The notes: a model not told the origin generated them from the letters alone. Counted from the first letter of the stretch, positions 25,269 to 34,144 are shown. The stretch is DNA of 64,000 nucleotides from Streptomyces sp. WM6386 (GCF_000972385.1 NZ_JXTE01000003.1:62001-126000); one strand, 5' to 3'. Program-made: numbers and translations.

Positions 25269-25287
25269 AAACTAGCGGCGATAGTTT
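25269..25287. promoter_or_regulatory. Operator before the aldehyde/alcohol dehydrogenase operon
   Basis: AAACTAGCGGCGATAGTTT has perfect AAACTA/TAGTTT arms. It lies 51 bases upstream of the aldehyde dehydrogenase start and matches 14 of 19 bases of 18628-18646. Confidence 0.62.
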
Positions 25288-25323
25288 TCGCGCGCCAGAC
25301 GCCCCGGTACGTGACTCATGCCA

Positions 25324-25767
25324 TCAGAAGTCGACCCGGGCCCTGTCGTCCACCCTCCCCACGGACTCCTGACCGAAAGCCTTCTCGTACGCCCGCCGGA
25401 TCTCCTCGATCTTCCGGTCGCTCGCCCCCGCCTGCGCGACCGGGTAGAGCAGGACCAGCTCGTAGGACCGCTCCTTCTCGATCGTCCCGCCGGCGTCCCG
25501 CCACTGCCCGCGGCCGGTCTGCACCGTGAGGCCGTCCGGGAAGTCGGGCGTGACCTCCTTGTCGACGAAGCTCATGAACTGCTTGTCGGTGACCGCCGGG
25601 CCGCCGTCGGGCCGCTCGGTGCCGAAGAGGAGCGAGGTCTCGATGTACGGCTCCCCGCGCTGCGGTGTCCCGTCGTCGAGGGTGGCGTACGCGGTGGGAG
25701 CGCCGACGGCGAGCAGGAGACCGACGGCGGTGAGGACGGCCCGGGACCGGGTGAAGTGCACATTCAT
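25324..25767 (-). CDS. Secreted DUF3574 family protein
   Basis: A 147-residue exported protein. A signal peptide (VLTAVGLLLAVGAPTAYA, about residues 10-28) precedes a single domain with the DUF3574 pattern: ETSLLFGTERPDGGPAVTDKQF at its start and ERSYELVLLYP in the middle. The function of the family is unknown. Start ATG 25767 has no strong ribosome site. It ends close to the aldehyde dehydrogenase operator and is not part of that operon by position. Confidence 0.82.
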   Translation of the reverse strand: MNVHFTRSRAVLTAVGLLLAVGAPTAYATLDDGTPQRGEPYIETSLLFGTERPDGGPAVTDKQFMSFVDKEVTPDFPDGLTVQTGRGQWRDAGGTIEKERSYELVLLYPVAQAGASDRKIEEIRRAYEKAFGQESVGRVDDRARVDF

Positions 25768-25875
25768 GTGCCCATGCCTAGCGGGCCTCGCTCCTCGGGA
25801 TCGGGGAGCCGCGCCGGGCGGGGCGGATGCGAGGCCTGTCCGGCGGAACAGCGGACGACACCGCGCTCTTTGCGC

Positions 25876-27216
25876 TCACTCCTCCAGGTCCGGCAGCCGT
25901 GCCGGGGCCGGGCAGACGCGTTCGCCGTGCTGGTCGAAGACGAAGAGGTGGGCGAGGTCGACGAGGAGGGGGACCTGCATGCCGTGGCGGAAGTCGATGT
26001 CGGGGGTGGTGCGGACGATCAGGTCGCCCGGGAGGCGGCCGTCCGGGGCTGTCACGGGGGCGCTGTCCCTCGGCTCGTCGAGGACGACCACCGGCCCCGC
26101 CCGCAGGGCGCCCGCGCGTTCCCTGAGGCGGTCCAGGACGCGGGGGCCGCCCTCGCGGCGGCGGCGCCGGGTGGGGCGGGCGGCGGGGCGCGGGGCCTCC
26201 AGGTCCGGCACGACGGCGGGACTGGAGCCGGTGTTGAAGTGGACGAGGACCTCATGGCCCTGGAACTCCACGTGCTCGACCAGGCCGTGGAGGGCCACCT
26301 CGCCAGGTCGCGCGGCGGACGGCTTGGCGATCCGGACCGCCTCCGAGCGCAGGCCCACGATGACCTCCCGGCCCTGCTGGACCCGGAGCAGCTGGTGGTC
26401 CATGGAGAGCGGTTCGGGCAGACGCAGAAACTGCTTGCCGAGGCTGATGGTCATCGCGCCGCCGAGCGGGGCGCGCACCATGCCGCGCAGGAGGTTGATG
26501 CGCGGGGTGCCGATGAAGGCGGCGACGAAGACATTGCGGGGCAGCGCGTACACCGAGCGCGGGGTGCCGACCTGTTGCAGGACGCCGCCGCGCATGACGG
26601 CGACCCGGTCGCCGAGGGACATGGCCTCGGACTGGTCGTGGGTGACGTAGATCGTGGTGACGCCCAGCTCGCGGGTGAGTGCGGATATCTCGGCGCGCAG
26701 ATGGTTGCGGAGTTTCGCGTCGAGGTTGGACAGCGGCTCGTCCATCAGGAACGCGGAGGGGTGGCGGGCGATGGCCCGGCCCATGGCGACGCGCTGGCGT
26801 TCGCCGCCGGAGAGCTGGGCGGGGAAGCGGTCCAGGAGCTCCTCGATGCCCAGCATGCGGGCGGTGGCGTCGACTCGGGGGCGCGGGTCGGCGCCGGGGG
26901 CCTCGAAGCGCAGCGGGAAGCCGATGTTGTCGCGGCTGGTCATGCTCGGGTACAGGGCGAAGTTCTGGAAGACCATCGCCATGTCCCGGCCGGACGGCTG
27001 CAGGTCGTTGGCGTACTCGCCGTCGAGCAGCAGTCGGCCCTCGTCGATCTCCTCGAGGCCCGCGATCATCCTGAGCACGGTGGACTTGCCGCAGCCGGAA
27101 GGCCCGAGCAGGACGAGGAATTCGCCGGGTTCGATGTCCAGCGACATCCGGTCCACCACCCGGGTGCCCCGGGTATAGCTCTTGCTCACGTCGTGCAACG
27201 AGATGGCGCGTGTCAT
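25876..27216 (-). CDS. Orphan sugar-type ABC transporter ATPase (MalK/UgpC-like)
   Basis: A 446-residue ATPase. Walker A (GPSGCGKST), Q-loop (MVFQNFALYP), signature (LSGGERQ) and Walker B (AFLMDEPLSNLD) are all intact in the first 235 residues. The C-terminal part carries the TOBE/regulatory domain (VIVGLRSEAVRI), lengthened by an Arg/Pro-rich insert around residues 345-385 that MalK and MsiK lack. No permease or binding-protein gene is near, so like MsiK it probably energises transporters encoded elsewhere. The ATG at 27214-27216 begins the family-like MTRAISLHDVSKSY. A long in-frame extension upstream is not family-like. Confidence 0.9.
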   Translation of the reverse strand: MTRAISLHDVSKSYTRGTRVVDRMSLDIEPGEFLVLLGPSGCGKSTVLRMIAGLEEIDEGRLLLDGEYANDLQPSGRDMAMVFQNFALYPSMTSRDNIGFPLRFEAPGADPRPRVDATARMLGIEELLDRFPAQLSGGERQRVAMGRAIARHPSAFLMDEPLSNLDAKLRNHLRAEISALTRELGVTTIYVTHDQSEAMSLGDRVAVMRGGVLQQVGTPRSVYALPRNVFVAAFIGTPRINLLRGMVRAPLGGAMTISLGKQFLRLPEPLSMDHQLLRVQQGREVIVGLRSEAVRIAKPSAARPGEVALHGLVEHVEFQGHEVLVHFNTGSSPAVVPDLEAPRPAARPTRRRRREGGPRVLDRLRERAGALRAGPVVVLDEPRDSAPVTAPDGRLPGDLIVRTTPDIDFRHGMQVPLLVDLAHLFVFDQHGERVCPAPARLPDLEE

Positions 27217-27388
27217 GGCAGGTGTCCCCGAGGGCCGGCTGAGCGCTGATGCTCGGTGGTCGGATGCCCCGCCCGAGTCGAACGGGGCTCGTGGGTCACG
27301 GAAGTTAACGGAATGTGCGCGCCGGAGGGAAGAGAATGGGCAGGATCGGACGGTGCCGTCCAGCAGGTGAGAAAACGGACGCTCGCAT

Positions 27389-28273
27389 TCAGCGCCGGAC
27401 GGCGCGAGCGGGCGGCTCGCGGGTCTCGACGAGGTGGGCGAAGACGACCACGTTGCCCGAGTAGCCGGTCCTGCGGTCGTAGTCGCCGCCACAGGTGATC
27501 AGCCTCAGTTCGGGGCGGCCCCGGTTGCCGTACACCTCGCGGTTGGGGAACCGGTCCTTCTCGTACGACTTGATGGCGTCGACGGCGTAGACGGCGACCC
27601 GCCCGTCGGCGCGCGTCACCTCGACCAGGCGGCCGCGCCGCAGTTCGCCGAGGCCGCCGAAGACGGCCGGTCCGGTGTCGGTGTCGAGGTGGCCCACGGC
27701 GACGGCGGTGCCCTGCTGCCCGGGGGACGGGCCGCCCTCGTACCAGCCGACCCGGTTCGCGTCGTCGTCGGGAGGTGCGGGCAGCCGCCGTTCGCGGTCG
27801 AGCCGCAGGCCCATGACCGGGGCGTCGACATCGAGGAAGTCGATGGCGAGACGGGTCGCGCGGGAGCGCGGCAGGGAACGGGGCCGCGGTGCGGGTGACG
27901 AGGGCGGGGCGGCCTTCGGCGGGGACCGCCGCGGCACGGCGGGACGGCGCGGAACCGGCTCCCCGGTGCGCGGCGGTGCACCCGGGCGACGCGGGGTCGG
28001 CTCCTGGCTTCGCGGCAGTGCGTCCGGACGCCGCGGGTTCGACACCCCGGTGCCCCGCGGACGCTGTTGCGCGGCCCCCCGGGCGTCGGTCCGGTCCATG
28101 GCGGGCGCTGTCGCCGGGGGGCCGGGCCGGGCGGCCTCGACCGCCCCGCCCGACTCCTCGCCCTGGGTCCACCAGACGCCGCCCGCCACCAGCGAGACGG
28201 TCATCACGACCGTTCTCGCCAGGCGGTAGGCGCGCGTCCGGTGCCAGGGCCTGCGTCGACGACTACGCGCCAT
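27389..28273 (-). CDS. Class F-type sortase
   Basis: A 294-residue membrane-anchored transpeptidase. One N-terminal helix (residues 18-35) is followed by a Pro/Arg-rich linker of about 100 residues and the sortase beta-barrel. The catalytic residues visible are His195 (AVGHLDT), Cys261 (RLITCGG) and an Arg shortly after (DYDRRTGYSG). Class F sortases in Streptomyces are less studied than the class E enzymes that attach chaplins. The gene overlaps the preceding surface-protein gene by 11 bases, which strongly suggests that this protein is its partner. The Pro-rich linker would span the cell wall. Confidence 0.88.
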   Translation of the reverse strand: MARSRRRRPWHRTRAYRLARTVVMTVSLVAGGVWWTQGEESGGAVEAARPGPPATAPAMDRTDARGAAQQRPRGTGVSNPRRPDALPRSQEPTPRRPGAPPRTGEPVPRRPAVPRRSPPKAAPPSSPAPRPRSLPRSRATRLAIDFLDVDAPVMGLRLDRERRLPAPPDDDANRVGWYEGGPSPGQQGTAVAVGHLDTDTGPAVFGGLGELRRGRLVEVTRADGRVAVYAVDAIKSYEKDRFPNREVYGNRGRPELRLITCGGDYDRRTGYSGNVVVFAHLVETREPPARAVRR

Positions 28274-28856
28274 GCGGGCGGCGGCGGAGCCGGAACCACA
28301 CCACCCCGCCGACCGCGGCCATGCCTACGGCCGCGGCGCCGGCGACCGGGGTGAAAGCGTCGGCCCGGGCGAGCCCACCGCCACCGGCGGGCGGACCTCC
28401 GTGGGGGCCGCCGGGGCCACCGCCGGGTCCGCCGGGGCCACCGCCGGGTCCGCCGGGCGGGCACTCCACCCAGAACACCTTGTGCTTGTTCTGGCCGTCC
28501 CCGTCCCCGGTGGCCCACGTGAGCTTGTAGTGCCCGTTGGCCAGCGAAATCACCTCGGTGCTGCCCGCACCGGCCGCGGTGAGCGTGAGGTCGCCCTCCT
28601 TGACCGTGCCGCCGGTGGACGGGGGCTGGGTCGCGATGGTCCAGTGGACCTCCTCACCCGCGTCGAAGTTGAAGGCGTCGAGGTAGAACCTGCACACGTG
28701 GGGATCGTTGTCCTGCTCGGCCGTCGGCTCGTACTGCGCGTGGATCTTGACGTCTCCATTGTTGGCCGCGACCGCGGGTGTCCCGGTCAGGGCGCACCCC
28801 GCGAGGGTGAGGGCCGCGACGGCGGCGGCGCGGCGTTGGCGGGCCGTGGTGGTCAT
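28263..28856 (-). CDS. Secreted surface protein with C-terminal anchor, probable sortase partner
   Basis: A 197-residue exported protein. Residues 1-31 form a signal peptide (VAALTLAGCALTGTPAVAA), residues 32-130 a compact domain with two cysteines, then a Pro-Gly-Gly spacer, one hydrophobic helix (about residues 170-188) and an RLRRRP tail. That layout is a cell-wall sorting signal, yet no LPXTG or LAXTG precedes the helix; the segment reads GGGLARADAFTP. It may be a substrate with an unusual motif, or simply membrane-anchored. The overlapping sortase gene follows directly. The ribosome site GGAGG precedes ATG 28856. Confidence 0.82.
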   Translation of the reverse strand: MTTTARQRRAAAVAALTLAGCALTGTPAVAANNGDVKIHAQYEPTAEQDNDPHVCRFYLDAFNFDAGEEVHWTIATQPPSTGGTVKEGDLTLTAAGAGSTEVISLANGHYKLTWATGDGDGQNKHKVFWVECPPGGPGGGPGGPGGGPGGPHGGPPAGGGGLARADAFTPVAGAAAVGMAAVGGVVWFRLRRRPHGA

Positions 28857-28957
28857 GCGAAGTCCTCCGAGTCAGACGATTGTCGTACAAATCGCGCTTC
28901 ACCTGACTCTTTGTCACATGTCCGTCGCGAACGGGGGGAGCCCTGCCCTACGACCCG

Positions 28958-30199
28958 TCAGTCTTCGCTCTTCCGGCCCAAGGTCGCCCCGGACCGGCGG
29001 GGCGCGCCGGGCGCACCTGGCTCCGCGACCGGCCTCGCCGGTGAGCGCAGCGCCACGCCCGAGGAGAGCAGCAACAGCACGCCCAGCATCACGAACGGCG
29101 CCGCCACGCCTGCCACGCCCGCGACCAGGCCCGCGGTGGCGGGGGCGGCGACCTGGCCCAGGCGGTTGCCGGTCAGACGCAGCGCGAGGGCCGTGGAGCG
29201 GGCACCGTCGGGGGCCGCCTGGACGACCGTCGTCATGGAGAGCGGCTGTCCGACACCGAGGCAGAAGCCGAGTGCCGCGAGCATCAGGGCCAGCGCCCAC
29301 ACCGGCACGGGCAGGGCGATCCCCGCGCACAGCACGGCCGCCAGCAGGCAGGTGACGGTGAGCAGGAGCGAGCGGCCCAGCAGTCGCAGCAGCGGGGACA
29401 GCACCAGGCGGCAGGCGATCGTGGCCGCCGCGCGGAGGCTGAGCAGCAGACCGATGACGGAGGGCGCGATGCCGCGGTGTTCGCCGACCACCGGGAGGTA
29501 GGCGGTGAGGATGTCGGTCGCGGACAGCACGGCGAGGCTGACGAAGATGCCGGCGGGCACGCCCCGGGCCCGGAGGATGCGCTGGACGGGGACGCGATCA
29601 CTGTGTCCCGCATGGGACTTGGCCGCCGTATCGCGCTGTTCTGTGCGCCACAACGAGGTGAGCGCGACCGCGCCGCCCGCCCCCGCCACGATCAGCGCCA
29701 GGGCGCTCGTGCCCGCCATGTCCGGGCCGCCGATCAGCGCGCCCGCCGCGACGGGGCCGACCAGTTGGCCGAGGGAGGCGCCGATGGTGAAGTGGCCGAA
29801 GTTGCGGTCCTGTTCGTGCGGGGCGGACTGGCGGGCGACGAGGGACTGGGCGCCGATCACGAAGCAGAGATGGCCCAGGCCCATCACTCCGCTCCAGACG
29901 GCCATCGCCCAGAGGGAGTCCGCGATGCCGCTCAGCGCACAGCCGCCGGATATCAGGACCACGCCGACCGGCAGCAGGGGCGCGCACCGGCCGTGGTCGG
30001 TACGGCGCCCCAGGGGGACCGCGGCGAACAGCGGGAGCAGGGCGTAGACCCCCGCGATCACACCGATCGCCCGCTCGTCGGCGCCCAGCGCCAGCGCCCG
30101 GTAGGAGACGGCGGGCCGGGCCATCGACACCGCCCCCTGCGCGAAGCTGAAGGCGATGACGAGGCGGAGCAGCCAGCCGCGGTTCCCACCGGGCGCCAT
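28958..30199 (-). CDS. MFS transporter
   Basis: A 413-residue protein with about twelve hydrophobic helices and the MFS loop PLGRRTDHGRCAPLLP between helices 2 and 3. The N-terminal half has GLGHLCFVIGAQSLVARQ and the C-terminal half ALGFCLGVGQPLSMTTV. It resembles drug/sugar efflux carriers of the MFS_1 group; no substrate is evident. The start ATG at 30197-30199 follows GGAGGACGT. The gene ends before a 101-base gap leading to the surface-protein gene and is probably separate from it. Confidence 0.87.
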   Translation of the reverse strand: MAPGGNRGWLLRLVIAFSFAQGAVSMARPAVSYRALALGADERAIGVIAGVYALLPLFAAVPLGRRTDHGRCAPLLPVGVVLISGGCALSGIADSLWAMAVWSGVMGLGHLCFVIGAQSLVARQSAPHEQDRNFGHFTIGASLGQLVGPVAAGALIGGPDMAGTSALALIVAGAGGAVALTSLWRTEQRDTAAKSHAGHSDRVPVQRILRARGVPAGIFVSLAVLSATDILTAYLPVVGEHRGIAPSVIGLLLSLRAAATIACRLVLSPLLRLLGRSLLLTVTCLLAAVLCAGIALPVPVWALALMLAALGFCLGVGQPLSMTTVVQAAPDGARSTALALRLTGNRLGQVAAPATAGLVAGVAGVAAPFVMLGVLLLLSSGVALRSPARPVAEPGAPGAPRRSGATLGRKSED

Positions 30200-30252
30200 G
30201 TTCACGTCCTCCGTTTCAAGTCCCCTGTGCCGGGGCCCCTGTTGCATGTCCT

Positions 30253-30277
30253 CGGGTCCAAGTCCCCCGTGGACCCG
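30253..30277 (-). terminator. Hairpin after the CitMHS gene
   Basis: CGGGTCC, an 11-base loop and GGACCCG form a perfect 7-base stem just beyond the CitMHS stop codon. The 40 bases on its left contain a weaker similar copy (CAAGTCCCC is repeated). Confidence 0.6.
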
Positions 30278-30278
30278 G

Positions 30279-31703
30279 TCAGATGATGCCGAACACGATC
30301 CCCGCCGCCAGGATGAGCAGGCAGGTCAGCGCCGCCCACTTCACCACGAACTTGGTGTGGTCGCCGAACTCGACCTTCGCCATGCCGACGAGGACGTAGA
30401 CGGCCGGGACGAGCGGGCTCGACATGTGCAGCGGCTGGCCGACGAGGGAGGCGCGGGCCATCTCCAGCGGCGAGACCCCGTGCGCGGCACCGGCCTCGGC
30501 GAGGACCGGGAGGACACCGAAGTAGAAGCCGTCGTTCGACATGAAGTAGGTGAGCGGGAGGCTCAGCAGACCGGTGACGAGGGCCATGTGCGGGCCCATG
30601 CCCTCGGGGATGACGTCGACCATCCAGCGGGCCATGTGGTCGACCATGCCGGTGCCCTGCAGGACGCCCGTGAAGACGGCGGCGGCGAAGACCATGCCGG
30701 AGACGTTCAGGACGTTGTCGGCGTGGGCGGCGAGCCGGGCCTTCTGGTCGGGGATGTGCGGGAAGTTCACGGTGAGCACGAGCGCGGCGCCGAGGATGAA
30801 CAGCACCGGGATCGGCAGCCACTCCATGATCATGGAGGTGAGCAGGGTGACGGTGACCAGCGCGTTGAACCAGTAGAGCTTGGGACGCAGGGTGGCGCGG
30901 TTCGGGTCGAGGACCGTGAAGCGCTCCTCGTCGTCGTCATCCTCGGCGTCGGTGCCGGAGCCGGAGCCGCCGGAGGTCGCGGCAGCCTTGGCGTCACCGG
31001 AGCCCGAACCGGAACCGGCACCCACGAGAACCGTCTCGGACTCCTTCTCCTCGGCCTTCTCCTCCACCAGGATCTCGCCCAGCGTCAGCACACCCAGCCG
31101 CTTGCGCTCACGCAGACCCAGGAAGTACGAGAGGACGAAGACACCCAGCAGGCCGACGAGCAGGGCCGGGATCATCGGGACGAAGATATCGCTGGCGTCG
31201 AGCTTCAGCGCGGTGGCGGCGCGGGCGGTCGGGCCGCCCCACGGCAGGGTGTTCATGACACCGTTGGCCATGGCGGCCACACCGGTCATCACGACCAGGC
31301 TCATCTTGAGGCGCTTGTACAGCGGGTACATCGCCGAGACCGTGATCATGAAGGTGGTCGAGCCGTCGCCGTCGAGCGAGACGATCGCGGCGAGGATCGC
31401 CGTACCGACCACGATCCGCATCGGGTCGGCCTTGGCGAACTTCAGGATCCCCCGGACGATCGGGTCGAAGAGACCGACATCGATCATCACACCGAAGTAG
31501 ACGATCGCGAACATGAGCATCGCCGCGGTGGGGGCGAGGCTGGTGACGCCGTCGATGACGTAGTCACCGAGGTGAGCGCCCTTCCCTACGAAGACGCAGA
31601 ACAGTGCCGGGATCAGCACGAGCGCCGCGATCGGCGACATCTTCTTCATCATGATCAGGACCAGGAAGGTCGCGATCATGGCGAAGCCGAGGATGGTCAG
31701 CAT
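30279..31703 (-). CDS. CitMHS family citrate-metal symporter
   Basis: A 474-residue membrane protein of the CitMHS family, which imports citrate complexed with Mg2+ or Ca2+ (and Fe3+ for a Streptomyces member) together with H+. It has about eleven helices in two halves, with LDGDGSTTFMITVSAMYPLYKRL and NDGFYFGVLPVLAEAG as family segments. Between the halves (residues about 215-265) sits an unusual cytoplasmic loop of Gly-Ser repeats and an acidic run DAEDDDDEE, much longer than in Bacillus CitM. The ATG at 31703 is preceded by a region with palindromes (31809-31839). Citrate-dependent control is likely but no two-component genes are adjacent. Confidence 0.9.
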   Translation of the reverse strand: MLTILGFAMIATFLVLIMMKKMSPIAALVLIPALFCVFVGKGAHLGDYVIDGVTSLAPTAAMLMFAIVYFGVMIDVGLFDPIVRGILKFAKADPMRIVVGTAILAAIVSLDGDGSTTFMITVSAMYPLYKRLKMSLVVMTGVAAMANGVMNTLPWGGPTARAATALKLDASDIFVPMIPALLVGLLGVFVLSYFLGLRERKRLGVLTLGEILVEEKAEEKESETVLVGAGSGSGSGDAKAAATSGGSGSGTDAEDDDDEERFTVLDPNRATLRPKLYWFNALVTVTLLTSMIMEWLPIPVLFILGAALVLTVNFPHIPDQKARLAAHADNVLNVSGMVFAAAVFTGVLQGTGMVDHMARWMVDVIPEGMGPHMALVTGLLSLPLTYFMSNDGFYFGVLPVLAEAGAAHGVSPLEMARASLVGQPLHMSSPLVPAVYVLVGMAKVEFGDHTKFVVKWAALTCLLILAAGIVFGII

Positions 31704-31808
31704 GAGTGGATACCTAACGTTCGCCCTTGAACTCCCACCGGAGTCGGCAGTGCGTTGACGTTAGGACTCGTCAAGCGGCGTTAACAAGACGTTGACATGC
31801 GAGCAATA

Positions 31809-31839
31809 AGCGCAAAACTGCTGGTCACAGCTTTGCGCT
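31809..31839. promoter_or_regulatory. Long inverted repeat upstream of CitMHS
   Basis: Arms AGCGCAAAACTG and CAGCTTTGCGCT (one mismatch in 12) around a 7-base loop, in the 209-base gap between the CitMHS start and the end of the molybdopterin enzyme gene. It could be a regulator site for CitMHS or the terminator of the gene ending at 31913. Direct GTTGAC repeats follow at about 31750-31800. Confidence 0.5.
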
Positions 31840-31912
31840 GCTCACAGGGCCGTGACGGTGGCTGTTTTCGGCTGGAGGTCCGGGGGCCGCGCGGCGGTAG
31901 CCGCATATCGAC

Positions 31913-34144
31913 TCAGCCCCCGGGAAAAAGCAGCACGGGTACGCCGTTGAGGACGGCGTTGCCCGAGAGGGGGTCGAGCAGGCTGCCGTCGAGGAGCTGG
32001 TTGACGTTGACGCCGGGCTCCTTCAGGGCGTGGTTGAGCCGGGTGCCGGGCCGGTCGTGCCCCCAGCCGTGCGGCAGGCTCACCACGCCGGGGCGCACGA
32101 CGTCGGTGACCTCGGCCGGGGCGATCACCTCTCCCCCGGCCCCCTTCACGCGTACGGCCGCCCCGTCCGTCACACCGAGCCGCTCGGCGTCCTCGGGGTG
32201 GATGTGCAGGGTGCAGCGGTTGGTGCCACCGGTGAGGGCGGGGACGTTGTGCATCCAGCTGTTGTTGGAGCGCAGATGACGGCGTCCGACGAGGACGAGC
32301 CCCTCGGGACGCTCGGCCAGGGCCCGCCGCAGCCGCGGCAGATCGTCGACGATCGGCTGTGCGAGCAGCTCGACCCTGCCGCTGCGCGTCTTCAGCGGCT
32401 GCGGCAGCCGCGACGCGAGCGGTCCGAGGTCGATGCCGTGCGGTTGCGCCAGCAGCCGCTCCAGGGTCAGTCCGTCCGGTCGTACGCCGAACCCGTCGCC
32501 GTAGGGGCCGAGGCGCAGCATCATGTCGAGCCGTCGCTCGGGGCCGCTGACTCCGGTGAGCCGGGCGGCGAGCTCCTTCGGGTCGCGGCCGTGCACCGGG
32601 GAGTGCGACTCCTTGACCGCCTTGCCGAGGGTCTGCCCGATGACCAGGTCGTCGACGGCCGACGGGTCGGCGCCGTGCATACCGGTCGCGGCGAGGACCA
32701 GCCGGGCCAGGATCTCGGTCTCGGCCATCCGGCCGGGCTCCAGGGGGACCGCGGGGCGGTTGTAGCGGACCTGGTTGCGGACGGCGAGGGTGTTGAAGGC
32801 GAAGTCGTGGTGCGGGCTCTGGGAGGGCGGGGGCGGCGGCAGCACGACGTCGGCGTGGCGCGAGGTCTCGTTGAGATAGGGGTCGACGCTGACCATGAAG
32901 TCGAGCGAGTCGAGCGCCTTGTCGAGCCGGTCGCCGTCGGGCACGGACAGCACGGGGTTGGCGGCGACGGCGATGAGCGCCCGGATCGGCTCGCCCTCGG
33001 GGGTCGCGGTGTCGATCTCCTCGGCGAGCGCGGAGATCGGCAGCTCGCCCTTCGCCTCGGGGTGCCGGCTCACCCGGGAGTGCCAGCGGCCGAGCGCGAA
33101 GCCGTGGCTCGGTCCGGCGGGCCGGGGCGTCCGGTCGGTGGCCGCCTGCGGGAAGAGCGCGCCGCCGGGGCGGTCGAGGTTGCCGGTGAGGATGTTCAGT
33201 ACGTCGACCAGCCAGCTGGCGAGGGTGCCGTGCGGGACGGTGCAGCTGCCGATGCGGGCGTAGACGGCGGCGGTGGGGGCGGCGGCGAGTTCGCGGGCCA
33301 GGGTGCGGATGGTGCCGGCGTCGATGTCACAGGCTCCGGCGACGGCCTCGGGGGTGAAGTCCCGGAGTTCCGTGGGGAGTTCGTCGAGCCCGAGCAGGTG
33401 CGGGGTCAACTCCCCGGTGTCCACGAGGCCTTCCTCGAACAGCACATGGGCCATCGCCGCCAGCAGCAGTGCGTCCGTACCGGGGCGGATCGCGAGGTGG
33501 CGGTCGGCGAGCTTGGCGGTGCGGGTGCGGCGGGGGTCGATGACGGTGAGGGTGCCACCGCGGGCCCTGAGCGCCTTGAGCTTGCCCGGGAAGTCGGGGG
33601 CGGTGCACAGACTGCCGTTGGACTCCAGGGGGTTGGCGCCGATCAGCAGCAGATGGTCGGTGTGGTCCAGGTCCGGCACGGGGATCGCGTTGGCGTCCCC
33701 GAAGAGCAGCCCGCTGGAGACGTGCTTGGGCATCTGGTCGACCGTGGAGGCGGTGAAGACACTGCGGGTGCCGAGGCCGGCAAGCAGGACCGGCGGGTAG
33801 AGGGCGCCGGCCATGGTGTGGACGTTGGGGTTGCCGAGGACGGCGCCCACCGCGTTCGGCCCGTACCGCTCGACGACCGGCCGGATCCCCGCGGCCACCG
33901 CGTCGAACGCCTCCTCCCAGGTGGCCTCGCGCAGCTCTCCGTCCTTGCGCACGAGCGGGGTGCGCAGCCGGTCGGGGTCACCGTCGATGGCACCGAAGGA
34001 CGCGCCCTTGGGGCAGATGAACCCCTTGCTGAAGACATCGTCCCGGTCACCGCGGGCGCCGGTGACCCGGGCCCCCTCGATGGTGAGCGTCAGGCCGCAG
34101 GTGGCCTCGCAGAGTGGGCAGATGCGTAGGGCGGTGCGGGACAC
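31913..34144 (-). CDS. Molybdopterin-dependent oxidoreductase with [4Fe-4S] cluster
   Basis: A 743-residue enzyme of the DMSO-reductase superfamily. Cluster ligands are C9, C12, C16 and C44 (ICPLCEATC, FICPKG). The molybdopterin domains follow (LLIGANPLESNGSLCTAPD, VIDPRRTRTAKLADRHLAIRPGTD), and the C-terminal barrel includes NSWMHNVPALTGGTNRCTLH. No Tat signal is present, so it is cytoplasmic; it resembles uncharacterised actinobacterial members that lie near acyl-CoA genes. The electron partner and substrate are unknown. The ribosome site GGAGGA precedes ATG 34144. The operator 38 bases upstream is nearly identical to that of the kinase/ACAD pair. Confidence 0.92.
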   Translation of the reverse strand: MSRTALRICPLCEATCGLTLTIEGARVTGARGDRDDVFSKGFICPKGASFGAIDGDPDRLRTPLVRKDGELREATWEEAFDAVAAGIRPVVERYGPNAVGAVLGNPNVHTMAGALYPPVLLAGLGTRSVFTASTVDQMPKHVSSGLLFGDANAIPVPDLDHTDHLLLIGANPLESNGSLCTAPDFPGKLKALRARGGTLTVIDPRRTRTAKLADRHLAIRPGTDALLLAAMAHVLFEEGLVDTGELTPHLLGLDELPTELRDFTPEAVAGACDIDAGTIRTLARELAAAPTAAVYARIGSCTVPHGTLASWLVDVLNILTGNLDRPGGALFPQAATDRTPRPAGPSHGFALGRWHSRVSRHPEAKGELPISALAEEIDTATPEGEPIRALIAVAANPVLSVPDGDRLDKALDSLDFMVSVDPYLNETSRHADVVLPPPPPSQSPHHDFAFNTLAVRNQVRYNRPAVPLEPGRMAETEILARLVLAATGMHGADPSAVDDLVIGQTLGKAVKESHSPVHGRDPKELAARLTGVSGPERRLDMMLRLGPYGDGFGVRPDGLTLERLLAQPHGIDLGPLASRLPQPLKTRSGRVELLAQPIVDDLPRLRRALAERPEGLVLVGRRHLRSNNSWMHNVPALTGGTNRCTLHIHPEDAERLGVTDGAAVRVKGAGGEVIAPAEVTDVVRPGVVSLPHGWGHDRPGTRLNHALKEPGVNVNQLLDGSLLDPLSGNAVLNGVPVLLFPGG

